9,846 nt of DNA. It comes from Bacillota bacterium. GTDB taxonomy: Bacteria > Bacillota > Clostridia > Clostridiales > Clostridiaceae. Below are positions 1 to 6,380 of this stretch, piece after piece. Under the pieces are notes generated by a model. That model was not told the DNA's origin and ran no database searches. It was given only the letters and a program-made list of their open reading frames with translations. The stretch is taken from NCBI GenBank assembly GCA_023399035.1, contig JAEWQX010000021.1, forward strand, positions 1-9,846, read 5' to 3'. The position numbers and the translations under genes were made by a program. The stretch's first letter is position 1; each line of letters opens with the position of its first letter.

Positions 1-11
1 TTTTTTCTCAT
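1..11 (-). CDS. Start of an unidentified gene, cut by the window edge
   Basis: Only the first codons are visible: ATG AGA AAA, reading M-R-K, with the start codon at 9-11. The start is supported by a strong Shine-Dalgarno match (GAGGTG at 17-22) five bases upstream and by a TATAAT box at 31-36 placed to drive it. It is the next gene after the RND pump in the same direction, but it has its own promoter and is separated by a hairpin, so it is probably a separate transcription unit. The promoter resembles that of the pump operon, hinting at membership of the same regulon. Nothing can be said about the product. Confidence 0.55.
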
Positions 12-30
12 TATTCCACCTCTTTATTTA

Positions 31-59
31 ATTATACTTTCATAACTATTTCTAATAAG
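31..59 (-). promoter_or_regulatory. Putative promoter of the left-edge gene, resembling the pump promoter
   Basis: Read on the minus strand there is a perfect TATAAT at 31-36 and only a poor -35 (CTTATT at 54-59 with a 17-base spacer, or TTATTA at 53-58 with 16). The stretch 26-50 matches 4838-4862, inside the pump promoter, at 23 of 25 positions: AATAGTTATGAA, two differing bases, then TATAATTAAAT. The conserved spacer element ATAGTTAT lies between -35 and -10, where a bound repressor would block RNA polymerase. A weak -35 suggests low basal activity or a need for an activator. Confidence 0.55.
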
Positions 60-89
60 TAATTTTACCATAAAATGAACTAATAGTCA

Positions 90-132
90 GTTAACCATGA
101 AGAATGTTTACAAAAAGTTCTTCATGGTTAAC
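90..132 (-). terminator. Strong hairpin after the RND gene, probable terminator without a clear U-tract
   Basis: A perfect 15-bp inverted repeat (90-104 with 118-132, arm GTTAACCATGAAGAA) surrounds a 13-base loop that can itself form three further pairs. It begins 16 bases past the RND stop codon and precedes the next promoter, which is where the pump transcript should end. In the minus direction the bases after the stem are not a run of T, so it is not a textbook intrinsic terminator. It may instead protect the 3' end of the mRNA or terminate inefficiently. Confidence 0.5.
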
Positions 133-148
133 ATATTTTACCTTTATC

Positions 149-3100
149 CTATTTCTTTAAGTCTGAATCATCTTTCTTAGATTCATCTTTTTTTATTTCT
201 TTTTTTATTTCTTTTTTATCTTCTATATCTTTAGATAATACACTTATATCCATCTTAGATTTCTTGAATCCAATATGAGGAATCTTTATTTTACCTAATA
301 TTTGTCGGAATCTCTTCTTCAATGTATTTTCAATCTTTTCAAATATTAAATATACTGTTGGTATTAATACTAATGTTACAAGTGTTGATACTGAAAGACC
401 TCCAATGATTACAACTGCAAGAGGCTGCATCATATCTCCACCTTCACCAAAGGCTAATGCACTAGGTATCATACCAACAATAGTAGTCATTGTTGTCATT
501 AATACTGGCCTTAATCTGGCTGCACATCCCTTTGCAACTATTTCTTCAAGAGTTCCTTTGACCTTTGTTTCTCTAAGCTGACCAATATAGTCAATTAAAA
601 CTATACCATTATTAACAACTATTCCAATAAGTAATATTGCTCCCAGCATACCAACAACATTTAATGTTGTTCTAGAAATTAATAATGCAAGAACTACTCC
701 AACAAATGCAAATGGTATACTAAACATAATTATGAATGGTTTACTAAATGATTCAAATTGAGCAACCATTACCATATAAACAAGTAATATTGCAACAATC
801 ATTGCCATTGCAAGACTGCTCATTGATTCCTGCATCATTTCAGCACTACCACCAACATCAATACTATAATCTCTAGGCATATCAACTTCATTTACTGCCT
901 GTGTTAATAACATTGATGCTTTATTAGTATCCATCCCATCAGCCTTAGCCGTAATGGAAATTGAATAATCTCCATCTGTTCTTGATATAGATTTTAATCC
1001 TTCAGCCATTGTTATATCTGCAAATGCACCTAAAGGTATCTCTTGTCCTGTTGCTGACTTAATCTTTATTTGTTTAATATCTTCTATATTATCAATACTT
1101 GATTCTTTAAATTTTAAATTAACATCATAATCATAATCATCAATTGTTACAGTAGTAGTATCTGTACCACTAATTGCTGTACGTAAAGTTGATGCTATTG
1201 ATGATGTATTGATTCCATATAATGCAGCTTTTCTCTTATCTATCTTGAATTGAGCTTCTTCGTTTGAATCTGAAAGAGATGTTTCTACATTTCTAAAACC
1301 TGATAATTGTTCAACATTTGCCTTAGCTTGATTAGTTATTTCTTCCAATACATCTAAATCTGGTCCTTTGATATCTACTTGAACATCACCTGAGCCACCC
1401 ATAGACATACTACTATTCTGACTAACATTTATCTCGCAATCTGGAATTTCTTTTAATCTTTCAACAACATCCTGTTCTACTTCATCTGTAGTTCTTTTTC
1501 TCTCCTTTGAAGATACCAAATCCAAGCTTATACTTGCAGTATTTGAAGAACCTGAGCTAAGTGGTGAACCCGAACCTATTTGAGTAATCATTGTCTCAAT
1601 TTCTGGAATATCAGCAACTCTTTCTTCTGCCATAGATACATAATAATCACTTGGCTCTAAATCTAATCCTTCTGGTAATTTTATAGATATATTAACCATA
1701 CCTTCATCACCACTAGACATAAAGTCCATACCTATTGCGCCTGTTGCTATGATACCCATCGATCCAATAAACATTCCTATACTTATCAATACAACTATTA
1801 ATTTATGTTTTAAAGCCAAAACTATAAGATTTTTATAAAATTCGCTTATTTTATCAAAAATAGGTGCTGGCTTTTCTTCCATCTTTGCTCCATTCTTTCC
1901 ACCACTTAACTTGGCAAATATACTTGGAACAAGCGTAACTGCAACTATAAGTGATAAAGTTAATGCAAAAATAAGGGTTTTAGCTAATGAGCCAAACATT
2001 ATTTTTGTAAATCCTTCTGTAAATAATATTGGCAGGAATATGGCTACTGTTGTTAAAGTTGATGCTAATACTGCTGTTGACACTGTATTAGTTCCTTGAA
2101 TTGCTGCATCTTCTATTGACAAATCAGGATTTTTTCTATATTTAAATATATTCTCTATAACAACTGTAGCATTATCAACAACCATACCTACTGCAATTAC
2201 AAGTGAACTTAATGTAACCATGTTTAATGTTTCACCTGTAAAATAAAGTAATGCTATGGCACCAACTATTGATGTAGGTATAGAAACTGCAACAACAAAT
2301 GATGCTCTTCCACTCTTTAAGAAAAGTAATATTACTCCGAATGCTATTACAGCACTTAACGCTAAATTCTTCATTACGTCTTTTATAGAATCACTTATAT
2401 ATTCACTTGTATCATTAACAACCTTTAAATTAAATTGTGGGTTTTCTTTATTAAGTTCTTCTATTTGTTTGTTAACTTCCTTCATAACTTGTACAGTATT
2501 TGCATCCTGTTGTTTTTGAATGCTCATAACTAAGCTATCTTGACCATTATATCTGTATATAGTATCCTTATCTACTACACCATATTCAACTGTACAAATT
2601 TTATCTAAACTTATAGTTTCACCATTAGATGTAGGGATCTGAATTGCTTTAATATCTTCTAAAGATTCTACCTTATCTACACTTCTAATTACAATTTTAT
2701 CTTCACCTTGAGTTATAGAACCATATGGATAACTCTTGTTTGTAGCTGATAAAAGTCCTTTAATTGTATCTAGAGTAACTCCATAACTAGAAAGAACTGC
2801 AGGATCAGCGATTACATTTATCTGAGTCTTATCTCCACCATTGATATCTGCTGACGTAGTACCATCTACTGCTTCAAGTTTAACTTGTACTGTTTCTTCT
2901 GCATATTTCATAATATCATCTGCAGTACCTTCACCAGTTACAACTACTTGAGCAATAGCCTGTGCATTCATATCCATCTTTAAAATACTAGGATTATCCA
3001 CATCATCAGGTAATGTCATTTTTACAGTATCTACTTTACTTCTGATGTCATTTAATTTTTCATCAACATCTACTCCATATTCAAATTGAGCAACAACTAT

Positions 3101-3367
3101 TGAAACTCCTTCACTGGATTGTGATACTGTTGTTTTAACATTTGAAATAGATGAAAGACTTTTTTCAATAGGTTCTGATATCTGATCATCAATATCCTCT
3201 GGACCAGCTCCTGACCATTGTGTCATTACCAATGCAACTGGTACATCTATATCAGGCATTAAGTTAGCTGGCATTTTACTATATCCAATTCCACCAAACA
3301 TCAATACTACTAAGAATACCATTATTATAGTAAGAGGACGTTTGACTGAAGTTCCTGTTACACCCAT
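149..3367 (-). CDS. RND-family efflux transporter (AcrB/SwrC-like), 1072 aa
   Basis: This is a cytoplasmic-membrane resistance-nodulation-division pump, expected to export drugs, lipids or other amphiphiles using an ion gradient. The length is normal for the family, and the two-fold repeat is visible: TM1 at about 12-30, a large extracytoplasmic loop to about 330, TM2-6 at about 333-486, TM7 near 522-543, a second large loop to about 848, and TM8-12 at about 850-1010. The TM4 motif GMVVDNATVVIEN (394-406) and TM10 motif GIVVNNGIVLIDY (915-927) align with the AcrB proton-relay segments. AcrB Asp407 is kept as Asp398, but Asp408 is Asn399 and Lys940 is Asn919, a pattern I associate with Gram-positive RND proteins. 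A lysine- and glutamate-rich tail (about 1034-1072) follows the last helix. The ATG start has AAAGGAGG nine bases upstream, inside the end of the adaptor gene. Substrate is unknown; family assignment is very secure. Confidence 0.96.
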   Translation of the reverse strand: MGVTGTSVKRPLTIIMVFLVVLMFGGIGYSKMPANLMPDIDVPVALVMTQWSGAGPEDIDDQISEPIEKSLSSISNVKTTVSQSSEGVSIVVAQFEYGVDVDEKLNDIRSKVDTVKMTLPDDVDNPSILKMDMNAQAIAQVVVTGEGTADDIMKYAEETVQVKLEAVDGTTSADINGGDKTQINVIADPAVLSSYGVTLDTIKGLLSATNKSYPYGSITQGEDKIVIRSVDKVESLEDIKAIQIPTSNGETISLDKICTVEYGVVDKDTIYRYNGQDSLVMSIQKQQDANTVQVMKEVNKQIEELNKENPQFNLKVVNDTSEYISDSIKDVMKNLALSAVIAFGVILLFLKSGRASFVVAVSIPTSIVGAIALLYFTGETLNMVTLSSLVIAVGMVVDNATVVIENIFKYRKNPDLSIEDAAIQGTNTVSTAVLASTLTTVAIFLPILFTEGFTKIMFGSLAKTLIFALTLSLIVAVTLVPSIFAKLSGGKNGAKMEEKPAPIFDKISEFYKNLIVLALKHKLIVVLISIGMFIGSMGIIATGAIGMDFMSSGDEGMVNISIKLPEGLDLEPSDYYVSMAEERVADIPEIETMITQIGSGSPLSSGSSNTASISLDLVSSKERKRTTDEVEQDVVERLKEIPDCEINVSQNSSMSMGGSGDVQVDIKGPDLDVLEEITNQAKANVEQLSGFRNVETSLSDSNEEAQFKIDKRKAALYGINTSSIASTLRTAISGTDTTTVTIDDYDYDVNLKFKESSIDNIEDIKQIKIKSATGQEIPLGAFADITMAEGLKSISRTDGDYSISITAKADGMDTNKASMLLTQAVNEVDMPRDYSIDVGGSAEMMQESMSSLAMAMIVAILLVYMVMVAQFESFSKPFIIMFSIPFAFVGVVLALLISRTTLNVVGMLGAILLIGIVVNNGIVLIDYIGQLRETKVKGTLEEIVAKGCAARLRPVLMTTMTTIVGMIPSALAFGEGGDMMQPLAVVIIGGLSVSTLVTLVLIPTVYLIFEKIENTLKKRFRQILGKIKIPHIGFKKSKMDISVLSKDIEDKKEIKKEIKKDESKKDDSDLKK
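188..220 (-). repeat. 12-bp tandem repeat coding for the lysine-rich tail of the RND pump
   Basis: Two exact 12-base units (TTTTTTTATTTC on the plus strand, 188-199 and 200-211) are followed by a partial third (TTTTTTATC, 212-220). On the coding strand they give the peptide repeat K-K-E-I, K-K-E-I, K-K-D near residues 1051-1061. A change in copy number would keep the frame, but the runs of six or seven A could also slip by one base and alter the last few residues. The tail lies after TM12, so on the cytoplasmic side, and is outside the conserved RND fold. Confidence 0.7.
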
Positions 3368-3371
3368 TATT

Positions 3372-4622
3372 TTAGTCCTCCTTTACTACAGGAAATAGCT
3401 TTGTATCTTCAGATATCAGCGATAATCCTCCAATAACAACTGTATCATCTGCATCTACTCCACTCTTTATTTCTACTGTACTAGCTGTCTCAATTCCTGT
3501 TGTTATCTCTTTTTTAACAGCTCTGTTGTCATCACCTACTATGTAAACATACTTAACTCCATCTTCTTCTAAGATAGATTTCTTTGGCACTGTAATGACA
3601 TTATCTTGTTTTTCTATACTTACTTCTACTTCTGCTGACATACCAGCCTTAAATTGCCCATCTGAGTTATCTACAAGAACCTCAACCTTATATAATGAAC
3701 TTGAAGAATCAGCAACTTCTGGTACATTATTTACAGTTCCTTCTACTGTTTGTCCATCTATTATTACATTAACTGTCTGGCCTTCTGTAAACTTTCCTAT
3801 ATCAGCTTGTGTAATATTAAGATCAATCTGTAAAATACCAGTACTTGAAATAACAAATGCTGGCTGTCCTTGACTTGCCATTTCATTCACATCAAAATTC
3901 TTTGCAGTAATTACACCATCAACTGGCGATTTTAATGTAAGCTTATCTCTATTGCTTAATGCTGTCTCTAAACCAACTTGAGCCTGCTCTATGGCAGCCT
4001 TTGCTTGTTCTCTATTTCCTACCCCTGTATCGTATGATTTTTGAGCTGCATCTAAACTTGCCTGTGCCTGTTCAACACTTTTCTGAGATTGTTCTAATCC
4101 TGCCTGGGCTTGTTTATAAGCATCTTCTGAAACTGCTCCTGCATCATAAAGTTGAGCTGTATTATCATATTGTCTTTTTGTTTCTTCATATCCAGATAAA
4201 GCTTTATCATAAGCAACCTTTGCATTAGCAAGTCCACTCTCTAATTGATTCTGTGAATTTGCTACTGTTACATCACTATCATTATAAGCTGCTTGCGCTG
4301 AATTAACTGCTGCCTGGGCTGTTTTTATATTATTTTCAATATCTGTACCTTTTATTCTCAATAAAGTTTGTCCCTTTGTAACTTTATCTCCAAGCTGTAC
4401 ATTCATTTCCTCGATAGTTCCACCCATTTCAACTGTAACAGCTGTTTCATTCTTTATTTTAGTTGTCCCTGAAAATGTATTAGTATTTTCAATATCTCCG
4501 CCTTTAGCTGCTTGAACTGAAACTGCAATAGCCTTTTCTTCCTGAACGGGTTCTGCTTTTCCACAACCTATTAACGAAATTGTGCTAACTGCTAATAATA
4601 ATGCTATTAAATATTTCTTCAT
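3372..4622 (-). CDS. RND efflux adaptor (HlyD/AcrA-type membrane fusion protein), lipoprotein, 416 aa
   Basis: This is the extracytoplasmic partner of the RND pump encoded next in the operon. The N-terminus is a lipoprotein signal: M-K-K, a hydrophobic stretch, then lipobox L-I-G with Cys20 as the lipidation site. The barrel-sandwich (lipoyl-like) domain appears as two halves, about 61-92 and 228-245 (LKSPVDGVITAKNF). They are separated by a long Ala/Gln-rich coiled coil at about 95-226. A beta-barrel domain (about 264-340) and a membrane-proximal domain (about 341-416) follow. A monoderm host would have no TolC-type outer channel, so the adaptor probably assists the pump at the membrane-wall interface. 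The ATG has AAGGAGG with a seven-base spacer. The stop codon lies 4 bp before the pump start, and the pump's ribosome binding site lies in the last codons here, implying translational coupling. Confidence 0.95.
   Translation of the reverse strand: MKKYLIALLLAVSTISLIGCGKAEPVQEEKAIAVSVQAAKGGDIENTNTFSGTTKIKNETAVTVEMGGTIEEMNVQLGDKVTKGQTLLRIKGTDIENNIKTAQAAVNSAQAAYNDSDVTVANSQNQLESGLANAKVAYDKALSGYEETKRQYDNTAQLYDAGAVSEDAYKQAQAGLEQSQKSVEQAQASLDAAQKSYDTGVGNREQAKAAIEQAQVGLETALSNRDKLTLKSPVDGVITAKNFDVNEMASQGQPAFVISSTGILQIDLNITQADIGKFTEGQTVNVIIDGQTVEGTVNNVPEVADSSSSLYKVEVLVDNSDGQFKAGMSAEVEVSIEKQDNVITVPKKSILEEDGVKYVYIVGDDNRAVKKEITTGIETASTVEIKSGVDADDTVVIGGLSLISEDTKLFPVVKED
3376..3384 (-). promoter_or_regulatory. 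RND ribosome binding site embedded in the adaptor's last codons
   Basis: On the minus strand AAAGGAGGA encodes part of the adaptor's final V-K-E-D and also serves as the Shine-Dalgarno sequence for the RND ATG at 3365-3367. The core AAAGGAGG stands nine bases from that start. The adaptor stop (TAA at 3372-3374) falls between it and the RND start. This fixes the RND start and suggests that ribosomes finishing the adaptor re-initiate on the pump. Confidence 0.85.
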
Positions 4623-4692
4623 TTTTTCCTCCTTAATTTTAATTTACTATAACTTCAGATGAATTTAATAATATACTATAGAAAATGCCTCA

Positions 4693-4723
4693 TATAACTA
4701 TAATAATAATTATTATAGTTATA
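4693..4723. repeat. 31-bp perfect palindrome in the pump operon leader, candidate operator
   Basis: Two 15-base arms are perfectly complementary around a single central base (A at 4708). Each arm starts TATAACTATAA, so the site carries ATAACTAT and its inverse ATAGTTAT. The same 8-mer occurs in the spacer of the pump promoter (4854-4861) and in the promoter near the left edge (42-49). The site lies about 70 bp upstream of the adaptor start and about 110 bp downstream of the predicted pump transcription start. It could act as a MarR roadblock operator in DNA or as a weak AU hairpin in the leader RNA. It contains no G or C apart from one pair. Confidence 0.6.
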
Positions 4724-4782
4724 AAAATGTTCCTTTTTCTTATTGTTTTCTTAATTTAAACTTAAATATTTGGATTTTTTTC

Positions 4783-4805
4783 TTTATTTATATTATATAA
4801 ATAAA
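4783..4805. repeat. Second palindrome in the pump leader
   Basis: Perfect 11-base arms (TTTATTTATAT and its complement) surround a single T at 4794. They are nested inside an outer inverted repeat, TTGGAT at 4770-4775 and ATCCAA at 4809-4814, that is offset by a few bases. With the outer arms this could form a 45-base stem-loop in the leader RNA. It is pure A/T in its core, and such sequences arise by chance more readily in this genome than the 4693-4723 site. A regulatory role is uncertain. Confidence 0.4.
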
Positions 4806-4842
4806 ATTATCCAACTTAATTCAAATTTACTAATTGCATTTA

Positions 4843-4871
4843 ATTATAAATTCATAACTATTCTAAGTCAA
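4843..4871 (-). promoter_or_regulatory. Near-consensus promoter of the adaptor-RND operon
   Basis: On the minus strand the -35 is TTGACT (4866-4871, five of six consensus bases), the spacer is exactly 17 bases and the -10 is TATAAT (4843-4848). Transcription would begin near 4836, giving a leader of about 214 nt before the adaptor start at 4622. The spacer contains AATAGTTATGAA, also present in the promoter at 31-59. This promoter is back-to-back with the marR promoter, the two -35 boxes being 11 bp apart. A regulator bound here could therefore control both directions. Confidence 0.75.
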
Positions 4872-4882
4872 TAACTTTTTTC

Positions 4883-4911
4883 TTGTTTAAAATTTGTTTT
4901 TAAGCTATAAT
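4883..4911 (+). promoter_or_regulatory. Promoter of the marR gene
   Basis: The -35 TTGTTT (4883-4888) is followed by a 17-base spacer and a perfect -10 TATAAT (4906-4911). The start of transcription is expected near 4918, leaving a short leader of about 30 nt with the ribosome binding site AGGAAAGG at 4931-4938. A small inverted repeat, AAGT then five bases then ACTT (4865-4877), lies just upstream between this promoter and the divergent pump promoter. Confidence 0.7.
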
Positions 4912-4947
4912 ATTTATTAAAATTTACAATAGGAAAGGAAACTAAAA

Positions 4948-5433
4948 ATGAGTCATTCCAAGCTTTCTAAAACAACTGATATGTTATTAGATTTTTTATT
5001 ATTAGTTAGAGATGGTTTATTTATAAACAATGATTTTATGAAAAATTTCCCTCTAAATTCACATGAATTTCAGGAAAAAATATGCTCTATATCAATGCCT
5101 CCATCTCATATAAACGTTATTTTATATTTATCAAAAGTTAAATCATCTCCTATATCGCAAATTGCTAAAAATTTAAATATATCAAAATCAAATATGACTC
5201 CTATAATTGATAAACTTATCGATATGGAATTAGTAAATAGATATACTGATAATAAAGATAGGAGAATTTTACGTGTAGAATTAACACCTAAAGCTCTAGA
5301 AATATTTAAATATCTTGAATCTGCTGCAAAAGATTCTATAAAAAGTAAGATTTCTATATTATCAGCTGAAGATTTAGATGATCTTTCAACTTCTCTATAT
5401 ACCCTATCAGCTATATTAAAAAAATTAAAATAA
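4948..5433 (+). CDS. MarR-family transcriptional regulator, 161 aa
   Basis: This is a winged helix-turn-helix DNA-binding protein, expected to act as a dimer and to repress the divergent efflux operon and itself until a ligand binds. Helices at about 52-66 lead into the HTH at about 68-94 (ISQIAKNLNISKSN, then the recognition-helix part MTPIIDKLIDMELV). The wing at 100-112 holds the family hallmark DNKDRR followed by LTPKA. Helices at both ends (about 8-32 and 114-160) form the dimer interface. The length is typical. There is one cysteine (Cys46), not at the N-terminal position used by OhrR-type peroxide sensors, so a redox role is not supported. The ATG follows AGGAAAGG by nine bases. The divergent layout makes local control of the pump likely; the ligand cannot be read from sequence. 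Confidence 0.93.
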   Translation: MSHSKLSKTTDMLLDFLLLVRDGLFINNDFMKNFPLNSHEFQEKICSISMPPSHINVILYLSKVKSSPISQIAKNLNISKSNMTPIIDKLIDMELVNRYTDNKDRRILRVELTPKALEIFKYLESAAKDSIKSKISILSAEDLDDLSTSLYTLSAILKKLK

Positions 5434-5524
5434 AAACATACTTAACTTTCCCATGAAAGATAAATTTTCGCAAAATTATTAAAAAAATATTATATAATTC
5501 TGTTCGTTTTATCTATGAAAGTAT

Positions 5525-5584
5525 ATTATAAATACAAAAAGCAGCATGAATAATATAATTCATACTGCTTTTTGTATTTATAAT
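5525..5584. terminator. Bidirectional terminator between marR and the sugar operon
   Basis: A long inverted repeat pairs 5525-5551 with 5558-5584 with a single mismatch (5545/5564) and a six-base loop. The GC-containing part GCAG/CTGC is followed on both strands by TTTTTG and more T-rich sequence, so it can terminate marR transcription rightwards and the glucosidase-PTS-EEP operon leftwards. It overlaps the last codons and TAA stop (5578-5580) of the EEP gene. The remaining marR-to-terminator sequence (5434-5524) shows only weak AT repeats and no gene. Confidence 0.85.
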
Positions 5585-6375
5585 TCAATTTCTAATTCTA
5601 CACCATAATGATCAGAAACAACCTTTTTATTTTTACCATTAAATATTATATTTGCTTTCTTAACTTGTAACGATTTATTACTTAAAACCAGGTCTAATCT
5701 AAGCTTTTCTCTATTTTCATCCCAACCATCAATCTTTCCTTTTACTGTAGCACTGCATTCATCTTCTGTGCTTTCAGCATTCAAGTATAAATCATTCAAA
5801 CTTTTACTTATCAAATAATCGTATCCTTCATTTCTTATAAAAGCATTATTATTAAAGTCACCCATATAAATTGCAATTTTACTATTATCCATTGTATTTA
5901 GCAATTTATCTGCTTGATACTTAAATGGTTCTTCCTCATCATTCCACCAGCCAAGGTGACATGAATAAAAATCTATTTGTTTATCAGCAATCTCTATTGA
6001 ACTTTTAATAATCTTTCTAGTTTTCCAGTAAGTTCTGTCTTCTCCCTTAGTGATGAAAAATGATTCATTATTTATAAACTTATGTCGAGTCATTATAGCC
6101 AATCCCTCTTCATAAACATCATAACCTATATGAGAGAAATCCCAATAAAATTCATAGTTACTTTCAGAAAGTTCTTCTAGTTCTTTTTTTAATAAAACTG
6201 CAAAGTTATCTTCCTTTATATTTCCCTCTAAAGTTTTACTATCTATAGATTGACTTATCTCCTGAAGAGCTATAACATCATAATTTTTTTCACTTATTAC
6301 TTGCGCTAAATATTTAATTTTATCCAATTGATTTTCTTCCTGCCATGAATGACAATTTAAAGTTAAAAGTTTCAC
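5578..6375 (-). CDS. EEP-fold hydrolase, MapP/RgfB-like, probable sugar-phosphate phosphatase, 265 aa
   Basis: This is an endonuclease/exonuclease/phosphatase superfamily enzyme, cytoplasmic and metal-dependent. The full catalytic set is visible: Asn7 in MKLLTLNCHSWQEE, Glu39 in DVIALQEI, His140 in YSCHLGWW, Asp173 and Asn175 in MGDFNN, Asp228 in RLDLVL, and Asp255-His256 in SDHYG. It may be annotated as a generic nuclease. However, it lies directly after a PTS permease, as Enterococcus faecalis mapP lies after malT; MapP removes phosphate from maltose 6'-phosphate. I therefore infer a disaccharide-phosphate phosphatase. The start is GTG (6373-6375), chosen because the family N-terminus begins here and GGGAG lies ten bases upstream within the permease's last codons. 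The gap to the permease stop is 5 bp, implying coupled translation. Fold is secure; substrate is inferred. Confidence 0.9.
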   Translation of the reverse strand: MKLLTLNCHSWQEENQLDKIKYLAQVISEKNYDVIALQEISQSIDSKTLEGNIKEDNFAVLLKKELEELSESNYEFYWDFSHIGYDVYEEGLAIMTRHKFINNESFFITKGEDRTYWKTRKIIKSSIEIADKQIDFYSCHLGWWNDEEEPFKYQADKLLNTMDNSKIAIYMGDFNNNAFIRNEGYDYLISKSLNDLYLNAESTEDECSATVKGKIDGWDENREKLRLDLVLSNKSLQVKKANIIFNGKNKKVVSDHYGVELEIEL

Positions 6376-6380
6376 TTTTA

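Noticed and set aside
1911..2519. Plus-strand open frames of 62 and 87 codons antisense to the RND gene
   Set aside because: They lie wholly inside a well-conserved coding region on the other strand, and their peptides show no recognisable domain.
3595..4228. Plus-strand open frames of 92 and 89 codons antisense to the adaptor gene
   Set aside because: Shadows of the adaptor's biased codons; no recognisable product.
4675..4703. Proximal pump promoter (TATAGT at 4675-4680, TTATAG at 4698-4703)
   Set aside because: The -35 matches only three consensus bases and it overlaps the palindrome; the promoter at 4843-4871 is far better. Kept as an alternative only.
4623..4836. Known riboswitch or T-box in the pump leader
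   Set aside because: The leader is almost pure A/T and shows no conserved aptamer core, T-box sequence or leader terminator.
5578..6375. Exonuclease III-type DNA repair role for the EEP protein
   Set aside because: The catalytic residues are shared by the whole superfamily, while tight coupling to a PTS permease in a sugar operon favours a sugar-phosphate substrate. Not excluded by sequence alone.
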